A DNA stretch of 64,000 bases from Datnioides undecimradiatus (lineage: Eukaryota > Chordata > Actinopteri > Lobotiformes > Datnioididae). The notes below the pieces were generated by a model, which worked only from the letters and a program-made list of their open reading frames with translations, made no database searches and had not been told where the DNA came from. Made by a program: the position numbers and the translations under genes. Positions 48,418 to 60,182 of the stretch are shown here, one piece after another (position 1 is the stretch's first letter; each line of letters opens with the position of its first letter). The stretch lies in NCBI GenBank assembly GCA_008933995.1, contig WARS01000014.1:3333192-3397191 (forward strand), read 5' to 3'.

Positions 48418-48483
48418 TATGTGTTTCAGAGGCAGTAGTATTCATGCATTTTTGTAAGAATACTACTGCCTCTGAAACACATA
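48418..48483. repeat. perfect 26-bp inverted repeat (hairpin), 14-nt loop
   Basis: Arms 48418-48443 and 48458-48483 are exact reverse complements; the left arm begins TGTGTTTCAGAGGC. The loop is 48444-48457. A weaker outer pairing (ATTGTAT near 48394 with ATACAAT near 48492) extends the foldback. It could be a young foldback insertion, a hairpin RNA precursor or a protein-binding palindrome. Typical miRNA hairpins have mismatches, so it is not called a miRNA. Confidence 0.95.
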
Positions 48484-48499
48484 GCAGAAATATACAATT

Positions 48500-51400
48500 A
48501 TGCTAAGAGATGCCCTTTTGCACTAAATTTAGTAATTTTGCCTACATTGTCTTCCCCTTTTACATGTTAATTATACTTTTTCTAATGTGTCAGGTATCGC
48601 CATGTTGACCATATTTCAGTGTCTCTTTTACTCTTCAATACAAATAAGTAACATTAAAGCAAACTACTGTTGGCTCCAGTTAGTTAGCTATGTAACAGTA
48701 AAGCAGTTTCTACCTAGTTTGTGTGGTGCAACCTGTTTTAATTTAGTGATGTGTACATTTCCACTTATATCCTTTGCACAGTTACAGGCTAAGTTTGAAC
48801 TTTGGAAGAACTGGGACAGGAATAAGATCACAAATAATGCGTGATATTCTCTCACTTTCTTTTTCTCTTTGCCTTTCTCTGAGTCTTTCCTCCTCTGTAT
48901 GTCTTTTTCTCTTTTTTCTCTCTCACACAGACACGCTGTGGCCTCTGATTTCCTGGCATTTCACTACATTACACATTCACAATGACTGCGGCAGATATTT
49001 TGGGCTCACGCACTAATGTAATTTACAGGATGGAAGAGGAATAAATATTTTGCCAGGACCTTGCATTGTGTGACACAGATTAAGTCCTTAGCTTGCGTGG
49101 CAGTGAACCAGATCAGTGTTTGGCATTTTGTTTTTGTCTCCCGGTAAATTTTGATTACATTCTGCAGAGCACTGATCCAAACAAAGAGTGAGCCTCTTGT
49201 TGGGAGAATAATTCCTGCCTTGTTCCTCTCCCATCTGCAGAGAGGCCCTGCTACTAAGCAGAAAGGCATTTAGATGGAAATGGGCTGAACTGAGCAGAAT
49301 CAGACGGGAATGTCCCGTCAATTGATCCATAAGCTTGTGCATATGCTGATTTGACGGATGAAAGGCTGCTATGAAATGTGCAGCTGTAATTATTTGTTGC
49401 TTAAACCTGATTGGCTACAAAGACGCAGCATAGTGACGAAGTCTGCAGTGGAGAAACATATTACAGTATGTGTGCGGGGGCCTTTTTGACATACTTAAGC
49501 TCCCACCCACTTCCCTTTATTCTTTTACACTTAACAGAGTGACACGTAGAGTGAATAAGGAGTAAAATTGTTGCCTGACATTCCATTGAATTAAGTAATG
49601 TCCTGTACAGATTACAACCTGCATGTGAAAGGCAACTCTTGTTTTGCAGTGATACTCACACCCAAACCACTGATCTGCAATGCAGACTGTCAGATGTTAT
49701 CATGGATAATGGGTCAGTTTCACTCAGCAGATACTTTTTAAATGGAACATGCATGTATGTGGTTGCACATCGTCTGTACAGGGAAACAAGGAGTCAAAAG
49801 GCCTGTTTGTTCTTCCACTAATAAACTTTGACCAAATTAAACTGAGCACACAACTTTTTTTTTTTTTTTTTTGCAGCATCCGGTGTTTGTTTGTTTTGGC
49901 TGCCGGAGCTATGTGAACACTGATGAGTGTGATTTTAAACTAACATCAGAAATTTATTACATTAAAACAATTACAAATCAAATCCAGACGAGCTGGCAGT
50001 GAAGGCAACAGTGATTGTGTCCAGGGCAAGCCCCCGAGATTCATTTGCAATTATTCCTGATTCCCTCACGTCTGAGCAGCCTTGTTGCCAAGAACATATT
50101 AAGCAGGAGTCAATGTTGCCATATAGCTGATTTGTTTTTTGTTATGTGTAAATAGCAGCATTGGCTCCTTGTGTGTATGTGTTTCAACATTATCCAGACA
50201 TACAGACAGACTGAGCCAGCTGATTGTGGTTTGGGCTCATTCTCAATGTGTGTATTAGCAAACTGGGGCTCCCGCCATATGCTTATGGTGCTGTGGGTCT
50301 AAGTCTGGAACACACATACATAAATGAACACATACACATATGCAGACGCACACAAACAACACAAATAAAGGACTCCAGGGTGCACTAGCAACTCACATGC
50401 CCTGCCCAGTCTGTGGAAGCAATTTAGACCACAAAACTATGTCGTAGTGGGACTTGTGCCATGGAGTATATTTAGTGTATATATTGGATTTGGGAACTTT
50501 GTGTGAGATTTAATATATTAGCAGGCGCCAGGCTGACATCCAAGCCTGCTTGTACTTAAAATGTGAAATCAGTGCAATCTATCAGGCAACACCATGGACT
50601 GATACTGTAAAGGATTAGACTATTGGATTGTTTCTTTCAAATGTGGTCTTACAGTAGTGTACATCATCAAACCAAAAGTGGACACTCCCTGATTCTACCA
50701 GGCGTTATTCATCCCTGCTCCAGACCACAACACCCTCTGAGGTAGTTTATGAGAAATACAGATGTCTGGTTGAGTGAAAACAAACAGAGGCAGTGGTGAA
50801 ACATGAGTGCGCCTTAACTGAATTAGTTCTACACACATACCATGGCCCAGAAGATTGGTAATCAACCTAATCGGTATGGAGTTGTCCTCTCATGCACACA
50901 CACTGAGATGTGAGCTCGGCTGAGTTGTGCCTCATAATCACAGAGCAACATCTACCTCTCAAAACATCCACAAGCTTGGTCACTATTCTCTCTCCGCCTC
51001 TGTTTATACTAAAACTGTGCCTTTGAACAGCCCCATGGCTGTATCCCATTACATCCAGAGGGATGAGCTGAGGGCTGGTATGGTGCGCAAGAAAGCAGAG
51101 AGTGGCCTGTGTATGATTCTAATCAATTCGGGCCACGGCCAGAGCAAACGCTCTCCAATAACTTCTGTAGACGGAGCCGACATGAGAGGGAATGCAAACC
51201 AGATCGTTTAAGAAATTCCACGACACTCTTTGCAGCAAAAGCCCCTCTTCTGAAAGAATGTGCACTAACATTTCCCCTCCGCTCCCTGGTCTCCCACACA
51301 CACAGCTGCCCTTCAGAGAGTCACGCCAGAAGAGCGCGGCCGAGCCGGCTGCTGGAGAGGCAGAGAGAGAAAAGAAAGAAAGTAAGACAGACACAGTGCC

Positions 51401-52830
51401 TAATGGCTGCTCTCCCAGCTGCATGGGGTCTTACACATATAAACATGTCAGGAGTGGTTGGGTCAGAGGAGAGAGCAGGCAGGAATGGTGATGAAGAGGA
51501 GGAGATCAAAGGGGAAAATAAGAATAAGTAGCTTAAAGTGGGACTATAAAGAAAGGAAACACTGAGATAAGGAGATGGAAAATCGATGTGGGCAGACAGA
51601 TGTGTGGGGTAAAAAGGAGAAAATGATGGAAGAATACAGAGAGGGAGAGCAGGGGCAGGAGGAAAGGGGTGTTGAAGGAGGAGAGGAGGCAGAGCCGAGA
51701 CGTTACTTAAAGTAGCCTCGAGGTGATGGATTGTCTCAGCAGTTTGGCAGGACCATCCATCAGGTGAGGAAAGGTGGTGAAAAGAAATGTTGGGATAAAA
51801 TGTGACACCGAAATCACCACCAACAACAACGACACAGTGAGAAGGATGCTGCAAATATTTCATATTCCCTGAAAAAGTAGGGTTTTGCTTTCTGGTAAAC
51901 TTTGTGTGACCTGCTGTTTGAGAGAGTGGTGAACCACAAGCAGAATAAACTGCACCATCAAGTAAAGTTAGTTTATCCTATGGCTGAAAGGAGATTAAGA
52001 TGTTGCTCCTAAAGCCTGGCTGCCATTCAAGATACATTTCTTTTCCATCATACGACCCAGTCTCCACTGTCGATCCAACAACCCTCTGCCCACAGCCAGT
52101 CTTCATCTCACCGAGTGCAAAGATCAGTGAAACATGTCCAAACATTTCTCTGCCGAAGACTGCAGATCTATAAATCCAAAGATCTAATAATTTCCATGCC
52201 CCAGACACTATACAGTGAACCAGATGTTGCAGACATTTTATGCCACTGGCGGGATCTTTTGAGTAAATCAATGTTTGGAGATATGAAGTGATATTAGTAA
52301 GGATCATATTCTCAGGTTTAACATCCCTGCAGGGAGGCCAGAGCTGTGTGCAGTGCAACAAATATGAACTGTCTGTGAGTTACTGTCCTTTGCAGTCCGC
52401 ACACATGGTGAAAGGCTCTGTAGGGTCTTTATATTCGATGTTTCTAGCCCAAAGCCTGAAGAGGAAACAATTTTGTGTGTTTAAATTTTATTATTCAAAA
52501 ACAGCCGGAGACTGCATCAACAAATTCTGCGGGTTTAGCAGGAACTCAGTCTACATTTTTCTCGCATAGCTCTCACTCTTTATTTGGATTTCTCTGCTCG
52601 GTGTGCTTGGCGGGAAAATGGGTCAAGAAAGGAAAAGAGAGTGAGGGGGTGGGGCAGGGGGGACAGAGTGGGGCCCACTGGTCCTTCAACATCCCTGTGT
52701 TGAATATGAAAATATATTATAGCATAATGTGTTCAGTATGCAAGCTTGAAGGAAACCATATGAAAAGATCCCAGACAAAGAGCCTTCTGTGTTCCAACTG
52801 ACCCCCCTCCCACCCCCAGCCCTCGTCTGC
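48500..52830. other. region upstream of synpo, no gene seen
   Basis: No exon is supported. A long oligo-T (about 49856-49873) and a purine-rich, partly GC-rich stretch at 51300-51700 stand out. The latter gives a 180-codon minus-strand frame that is a composition artefact. Regulatory DNA for synpo is likely here but not visible directly. Confidence 0.5.
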
Positions 52831-52837
52831 TTCAATT

Positions 52838-52886
52838 GAGAGAGAGAGAGGGAGAGACAGAGGAGGGAGAGAGAGAGAGAAGAGAG
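52838..52886. repeat. (GA)n-rich tract at likely synpo promoter
   Basis: Interrupted GA/GGA repeats lie about 100 bp before the proposed first synpo exon. A second GA tract is at 53143-53170. GA tracts near start sites often keep nucleosomes open (general knowledge). Confidence 0.85.
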
Positions 52887-52899
52887 GTAAAAAGGGGGA

Positions 52900-52982
52900 G
52901 GTGTGTGTGCAGAGTCGTAGGAAGTGAAAAGAGGCAGTACACGCGCTCGCTGCCTCACACAGCCAGACCCACCGGAGTACAG
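52900..52982 (+). other. synpo: possible non-coding first exon of synpo (long form)
   Basis: A GC-richer segment with ACACGCGCTCGCTGCC ends in GTACAG and a donor GTGAGC at 52983. Its position after a GA tract and before the coding exon at 57994 suggests a start-site exon. The 5' edge is a guess. Confidence 0.35.
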
Positions 52983-55900
52983 GTGAGCAGCATGACTCAA
53001 CCAACATACACCAAGCAGGAAGAAGAGCTGAATCCTGGAATTTTATCTGTCGCTGTGAAACTGTGATTGTTGCAGACTCTGTCACCTGCAGCCAATTATA
53101 TTTATCTTTACAGGGTAAGACACCATGTTTGTTTGAAGAGTCAGAGAGGGAGAGAGAGAGAGAGGGGGAGCAGGGGGAATGCAGTGAAGTGAGGCAGAAG
53201 AGGAGGGAAACTTTGAAAGTCTTTTGTTTGAGTAGATGACAAACATCTGTGACCGCTGTTTTCCCCTCGGTGCAGGCTGCAGGCTTGCAGAGGGGGTCGG
53301 CTGGCTACATTAGCACTGCGGTCACTGATATCCGAGCCTATTGTCCTGACTGTGCGGAGCCTGCTGTGTAGCCAGGTTATAGACTTGAACTGCACTGTGT
53401 AACATTAGAAGGTGTATCCAATTAAAGACTTGGCTGGAGCCGTATTGACTTCCATATATAAGTAATTGCTTCCTGTTAACACAACAGGTGAGGCCCATTA
53501 ACTGCTTTACAGGGGGGGCAACTGCAGGCTTTGTCCAGCCATATGTTACCACATACTGCATATTCACTAATGATAAACATTTTAGTTTGCAGGGACAGAA
53601 GATGCTTTGAAAATGTCAAGAACTGTTTTGTCATTATGTTTTAAGGTGTGACAATAACAATTCACAAAGTCCATCCACAAATAATCCCTGCAGTGTTGTT
53701 ATTACATGCACACATTTTACATTTTTAAATGTACTTGTACTTTCTGCCTTTGATGTCTAACAGTTTTCAGATTATGGCTGTGATTGTTTTAGAAAGATCC
53801 TCCCTCTTGGCACTGGATCATACACACCTACCTCAAGTATTTATCTTTGCCTCTTGAAGTTCTCCACCTGTGACTATGAGAGTAGGGTGAGCTGCACACA
53901 AAGCAGACTTCTCATTACAAGCTTTTCCTCTCTGCATGATTTATGACTGCACATGCACGATTCCTAGAAAAGTGATGAGAGAAATGGAAGAAGCAGCGAA
54001 GGAGACATGTGTTACTTTTATTGGAGTCTGTGCCTTGCAATGTTTTAGATGTCAGTCATCAGCCAGCACAAGCTGAGACATGTTGACTATCACAGCCTCT
54101 GGAGGAATTATAACCCAGGAATGCCAATTTTGGAGCACTACCCATTATTTCTTAGTGCTGCTGGGTCCTTGAATGGTTCTTTGTCTGATTGAGAGAGCAA
54201 GAGAGCAAAGTGCCCCGCTAAAGCCTTTAGCATTCACAGCTGAACGATTTTTTTCTTGCCAAACTGTAAAGGATCCAAGCAAAAGGCAGGAGATTGCGGA
54301 CACATCGCAGCTCTGCCCCTAAGGTATTCCATCATAAAGGCCTGCCAGTCAGTGTCGTGACCAAGATGCCTCATTAAAAGCCCAGTAACAGATACACTTA
54401 AAAGTCTTACAGTGGGTGGAATGCATGCTCACCTGACATCCACACATCTCACATACCTCAAACCCATGTGTGCCCAGAGCCACTGATGATGTACAGATGC
54501 CATACCGAAGGTGAAAATGCATGCAGAATATGAGTTATTAGGTGGCTGACATGCTTTCTACAAGTTGGCTATTGATGCAGATGTCTAGTAAATGTACAAG
54601 ACAACGGCCATGAGGGACAAATGAATGATTACAGTTTGTGCGGCTGCCAAAGCTGTTTCTTTTGTGCGTCATCACTATGCAAGACATGCTGCAGAGAGCT
54701 GTGGGATAGATTTGCTGTCTGCGCATGAATCCATCATATGTTGACGATGTACAGGAACTCTGTGATTACACACTAAAGTGGCCTACGGGCCAGACTGTAA
54801 ATGATATCCTTGGCTCTCATCATGGAGGTCAATGGGTGGCACAGGAAAACTGAGCGGGGGTGGGACAGGTGGGCACTGTAAAATACCTTTTGAACTTCAA
54901 GGTAATTGGAGGGTAGCTGGGGGGAGGAGGAGAGATGACATCAGATCTTAGTTATGGCAAGTAGGACAGTATCAGTTGGACAAGGGTGGATATCGCAAGA
55001 TAGCTTTGGAAGAAGTACAACATTCAAGCTGGAAATTAACAAGCTGGGAGCACCAACAAGAAAATAAAGCAGATTGTGGCAGATGAGAATTTCAAGACTC
55101 CATATGTCTATGTTTTGTTCTTTGATTCAGAGTGAAGTCTGCATCTCTGCTCATGTCAGTTCTGCGTATGCTACATCTGTTCTTTGTCCAGCAGCTAATA
55201 AATATTTGCAAGCTGAATCAAAGACTGTAATCAAACCATATTTTAATCAATTTGGTACAGCGGTGTTAGGGCATGCCCTCAACATGTGTCCAGTAAACAA
55301 ATCTTGGAACCTCAAAGATAACTGTGAATAAAGGAAATGTAGTGAGATGAGGTACTAATCTAAAAAAGACAATTTCAGTCACCAAATGGGCTCCAGACTG
55401 ATCCAAACACATCTGGGGGAATCAAAGAGCTGCTGTCAGAGTGTCAAAACAATGCTGGCCTTCATCCCTCGCTTCATCCATCGCTTGACACGATCACGCC
55501 AGTAAGCTAAACTGTGGAGGATTTTTGTTGCTTTTCTGCAGGGTGGGTGGGGCAGTGTTATGTTTGGGGTTGATTGTGTTCAGGGGCCAATGAGCAGTCC
55601 TCTTACAGACTGTCATGACTCAGCTGTCATGTCATGAGTGTCTTGACAAAACACGGTCTTTAAGGCACGCAAACAAGCAGACAGTGCTTGGAGACCTTTG
55701 GGAAAGATGAATGTGAGCATGGCTCCTGTGCCTCTGAGGAATCACTGAAAAGGCGTTTCAAAAATGATGTCTGTATATGTAGTTTTCTCACACACAGCCC
55801 TCAAACTCCTGAGCGTCACAGTGGTGACTCTCAAGCAAAAACAAATGCAACCATGATCGGCTTCGAGGAGAGGCAAGTCTGATCAAGGACAAGGACGTGA

Positions 55901-57993
55901 AAACACTGGTTTATTATTACAAACTTTGCCACTGGGTCTTATTTGCTTTAAACAGGGAACGTGACACTGGTTACCCAATGTAAGGCCTTATCGGATAAGA
56001 GGGAGGGATGCTATAGGTGTCAGGACATTCAAATCTGTTTGTCTCTTCATGCTGCATGAAAATCTTTAGTCCATGTTCACTTTATTTGTATTCTGCAACA
56101 CATCACACACCCCGAGGCAGAGATACAGCTAATTTTTTGGCAGGTTTAATACAGATTTCCGACTTTAAAGCCTAAATGAATTGCGCCCTTCCTTCCTTCT
56201 TTGGAGACAACACAGAGTTTATCATGTTCCGACTTTTATAAAGGCGTCTCCTCACTTCCTTTTCCACCCTTTTAGCCTGACGAGAGTTCAAAGAGTGATG
56301 GCTGATCCCCATCTTTAAAGACAGAGAATTGGACTTTCATTGTCTCAAAAATGGACATAGGCTGAGATTTATGATCTTTGGAAGTAAACCAGTGTTCATT
56401 AAAAGTATTAGATGAGCCAAGCAGAGTATATTAAAATGTTCTTCAAACCACTTTCTCAAAAACCCATTCCACTTTGTAAAAACTGCAGACTCCCTGTCGG
56501 CGCAGAGGTCAGGTCTTTTGGACCGCTTTCTCAAGACCATCATGCATAATACTTTAAATCCTGTACAAAGCAGTGGGTTGAAACTCACGCCATTACACAA
56601 AGGGCAATGATGGAAAATCGAGTAGGATTCTTGTACCAGCTGTTGCCAAAGGTGTATATTGCCAAGGTTGTGGGTAGATGTAACATCCAGCTTTTGTCTC
56701 TGCAAATGTCACATTACATAAGATAATTGCAGATAAGTTCGATTGAAAATGGTTTTGCATGACTGATTTTTAACCTGCATATTTGTCCTTTTTTTTTTTT
56801 GCAGGTGGACTAAAAATGAACGCAGAGAGGGATTAGATAAACCACAGTGACCTTTCGTCCCCTGAGCAGTCCTTATCTACAGCTTAAGCTCAGTCCAACA
56901 AGCTAAAACAGTTACAGACTGGCTGAACAATCAAAACACAGACATCAAATCTTTTCTACAAGGAGCAAAACAAACAAGCCGAAAATCTGAATGGAGGAGC
57001 TGCCTACCGCAGAATAATTGCATTCATAACGAATTCTTTGTTCAAGGATGGTGGTGCATTTAAGTATTAATCAAAACTACCAACGGAAGAAGTAGTGCTT
57101 TCCTTCCAAATTGTGGTTTTTATGAGTAAACAAAGGACAGAAATTGATTAGCCTGCCTTCAGAGGCTGGATCTGGCTTTAATGTATAAGAAATAACACAG
57201 GATACAAGAATAAAGCTAAAGTTTAATTCAATACATTTGAGCTCTGAATACAAACCAGTCTCTGGAATGACCTTTCCAAAGTGAAATGTTATTCCTCACA
57301 TGCACCTAACAGCAGGAAGCTGCCATATACACAGTTCCCCTTCACGTCATTGTGGAGTTATGATCTCCAAGATAAAGGGCAGATCCTTTTTTCCCAAAGA
57401 AAAATAATCTGCGAGCTGGAGATTGGTATTCAGATGAAAAGCATGTTTTGGTGACCAAAATAGCAGAGGAGGAAGAGCAACGTCTGGGAAAGAAAAAAAG
57501 GAGTATTAGAGAGATGCAAACAGAGAAGACTGGACTGTTTCTCAGCCCTCATTGCCAGATTTTTAAGAGAGCACAACAAACTTGTGCAATTTTCGTGGCA
57601 GCAGTCCATGGGAGCACGTCCAAGGCACATTGGAAGCTGACCCTCCTGGGAGGTTGCGTTAGATAGAGAATAATACCTCATGAAGACCAAAGTAAGAGCA
57701 CACTTCTTCCGTCAAATCTCACCCGACAACAGGACAATATTTGGAAGGATTATTGCTGAAAGGGGAGCCATGACCGGAAGCAGCAACCTGGAAAGCTGAG
57801 CTACTCCTTTCCTTTTCCCTTTTTGTGTGTGTTCTTGTATTTCTACATGTATTCAGTGCTTGCCAGTAAGGACTAAAACTTCCATCTTCCAACTGGACTG
57901 ACAGTCTCATCTTATCAGGAGAGAAGATTGAGCTGACTGGAACGAAACACTCACGTATCCCCCTGCTGAGGGCTTTTGTTTCTGCTGCAACAG

Positions 57994-58184
57994 AAGCATT
58001 TTACTCTGGGTAGCGATGGAGATGGAGAAGGGACATATGCCAATCAGGAGAGGGGTGAGCTGGAGTCCAGGAGGGTTGAGAAAACCTCTCCAGGCAACGC
58101 AAAACATGCACACCCCTGGGACGGAGTGCAATGCATCATGGGACAAGACAGGATTCAACAAAGAACAGATGAGCCGGAAAACAA
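57994..58184 (+). CDS. synpo: synaptopodin, first coding exon (proposed)
   Basis: Acceptor GCTTTTGTTTCTGCTGCAACAG ends at 57993 (pyrimidine-rich) and the donor is AA followed by GTAAGTG at 58185. ATG at 58016 has G at -3 and +4; upstream in frame there is a stop at 57929-57931. The frame encodes 56 codons beginning MEMEKGHMPIRRGVSW and ends with one spare nucleotide. That is the phase needed to join the main exon at 62688, giving an Asn codon and then [13 protein letters not shown] see no sequence match to the mammalian N-terminus, so this rests on splice sites, start context and phase. Confidence 0.5.
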
Positions 58185-59989
58185 GTAAGTGTTTGTTTAT
58201 CTGGCATTTTCTGTCCTTATTTAGGGAGCCAAAGCTGCACCAAGAAAGTGTTTTATTGCTATGTTGCTTCATAACAAAGACATGTTGCTGTGAATATATT
58301 TCCAGTGGTTTGTTTGCAGTGCTGCCCTAATGCTACAGTATGGCTTGAACTGCAGTATATTATCATATCAGGAAACCTATAACTGAGAGGAGAAGACATG
58401 CAAATAGAGAAAACAGGCAGCCCTGCCTCGTCAGTGCAACTTGACACAGTGAGGTTCTCCATGAAACATCTGTTTCCAAGCCGTAAAAATACAGGCTGCC
58501 CCAACAGCAATGGAAATGCAATCATGCATCACTGCTAAAGGGCAGTCTTAATATACAACACAGCCACTGATTATAAAGGGCTAACTTGTGGCAAAAGCTG
58601 TTTGGAAACTTCTTCAGAACTTTCTTTTTACTTTCACAGCTGTCGACGTACAAAAAAAAAAAAAAAAGAAAGAAGTGGAGTTCACACTCCACACTAGCAC
58701 CAAAACAATATGCTGTTCAATGGCAATACGGGAAAACTCTGAAACACAGCTGTAAAGATAATTACCTCTGGGCTTTGACATGTCTGTCAGATGCAGTATT
58801 CAAAGAGAGTGAAAAGACATTGTGCTGCTAGGAAGCATAACAGAAAGGTCATGGCCATCAGATAATTGTCCCCGATATAGATCTACAGCCTCCGTAGCTC
58901 CACTGTTCCCATTACTCACTAATTGGTTTCCTTAAATGGAGCAAAGATCACCAAAAACAACACAAAAGCATAGTTAATAGTCGGCTACACCTCCAGAGAC
59001 CTTTCATAACATGCCTATGTAACAATATGAGCAGCAGGGCTTGGTTTCCACCTCTGTGCTGCTCTCTCATTTCCCCCATGGGATCCACTGAGAGTTTAGG
59101 TCACATTCAGTCCGGTAAGATCCCAGGACCTCTGTTAATCCTTGTCTTTCCATACCGCTTCACACATCACCCACGGGGGCCAGTGCTGTCATCCCGCTCA
59201 CCCCACAGCCATCGCCCGGAGAAAGATAACATCCGACAGGGTAATCTGACCTTTGATACACAAATGCAGGGTTGGCCCCCTGACTTAAATCCATCCCGCT
59301 GTGGGGGAGTTTGCCGTCTGCTCTCACCCCCACAGGGATGAGGGGATGGGACAGAGGGCAGAGGGATGAGGTAGAGAAAGTTAGAGGTAGGAGGAGGGGT
59401 GGACAATGAGATGTGGAGGCTCTTGCATCATTGCCCAGGGCTGACTTTTTGTCTCTGCTGGAGGACAGGAAATTCCTATCCTGCCCTTGCAGGTTGGAGC
59501 TTAGAGTCCAGAGGGTTCAGAGAGGGCAGACGCTTGACTGCAGAGCATGCACAATAAACACACACACATACACACACTTACATGGTGATATCCACACAGA
59601 CACGGCGGGCAGCGCAGGTCAGATGCTGGATCTCTGGAGTCTCAGTGGTCTAATCCATATACACATAATCTGGGCTATCTCCTGTCTCCCCTTCCACTTC
59701 AAAGACTGCAACAAGGGTCAGACACTTCCCTGTCATCACAGGACATTAGACAGAGATAAGCCGCTCAATACTTTAAATTGATTGGACACCTCTCCAGAAC
59801 TGTCAAAACAAAGTGTAGCCTGTGTGCAACTGCAAAGACATCAATACTTTTGCAACAGAAGCCCCGAGCTCGCCCCCCCTACAGACATGTCTCCCGTTTT
59901 TATAATTAGTGGAGACCCTGTGGAGGTGGTGTAGGTTTGAAAAAAGTGAAACAGAGCTGGAGGCTGTGCTGTCTGTCATTCAGCCTCCA

Positions 59990-60182
59990 GCTACAGACCC
60001 CCCTCCCTCTCTCCCTCCCTCCCTCCCTGTCTGCCTGTCTGCGTGTTGGGCTGCGGAGAAAAAGAAATCCGATCCTGCGTCTCGCTACAGAAAGGGGGCG
60101 TGAGGCCGTCAGGCGCAGTTAAATTGAAAACTCTTGTGGAGGTACTACAAAACAGCGGAGCTCTGAGTTTGACACGAGAAAG
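59990..60182 (+). other. synpo: possible alternative non-coding first exon of synpo (short form)
   Basis: A CCCT/CTCC-rich patch (59999-60030) and CpG-containing sequence lead to AAAG and a donor GTAAGG at 60183. In the phase that would join the main exon there is a stop and no ATG, so it would be 5' UTR. Translation would then begin at the first in-frame ATG of the main exon (63068). Inference from sequence context. Confidence 0.4.
60000..60030. repeat. (CCCT)n tract in putative synpo short promoter
   Basis: Tandem CCCT/CTCC units, pyrimidine-only over about 30 bp, followed by TGTCTGCC repeats. Confidence 0.85.

Noticed and set aside
48418..48483. Calling the hairpin a known microRNA
   Set aside because: I do not recognise the arm as a known mature miRNA, and perfect pairing over 26 bp is atypical; kept as an unclassified hairpin.
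51321..51863. 180-codon minus-strand open frame
   Set aside because: It reads Ser/Pro/Leu-rich low-complexity protein from a purine-rich plus strand; the length follows from composition and there is no family resemblance.
57976..58188. Alternative frame of the synpo upstream exon
   Set aside because: Its ATG falls before the acceptor at 57993. It could join only at the inner acceptor 62700, which would drop the LTRS residues resembling mammalian SYNPO.
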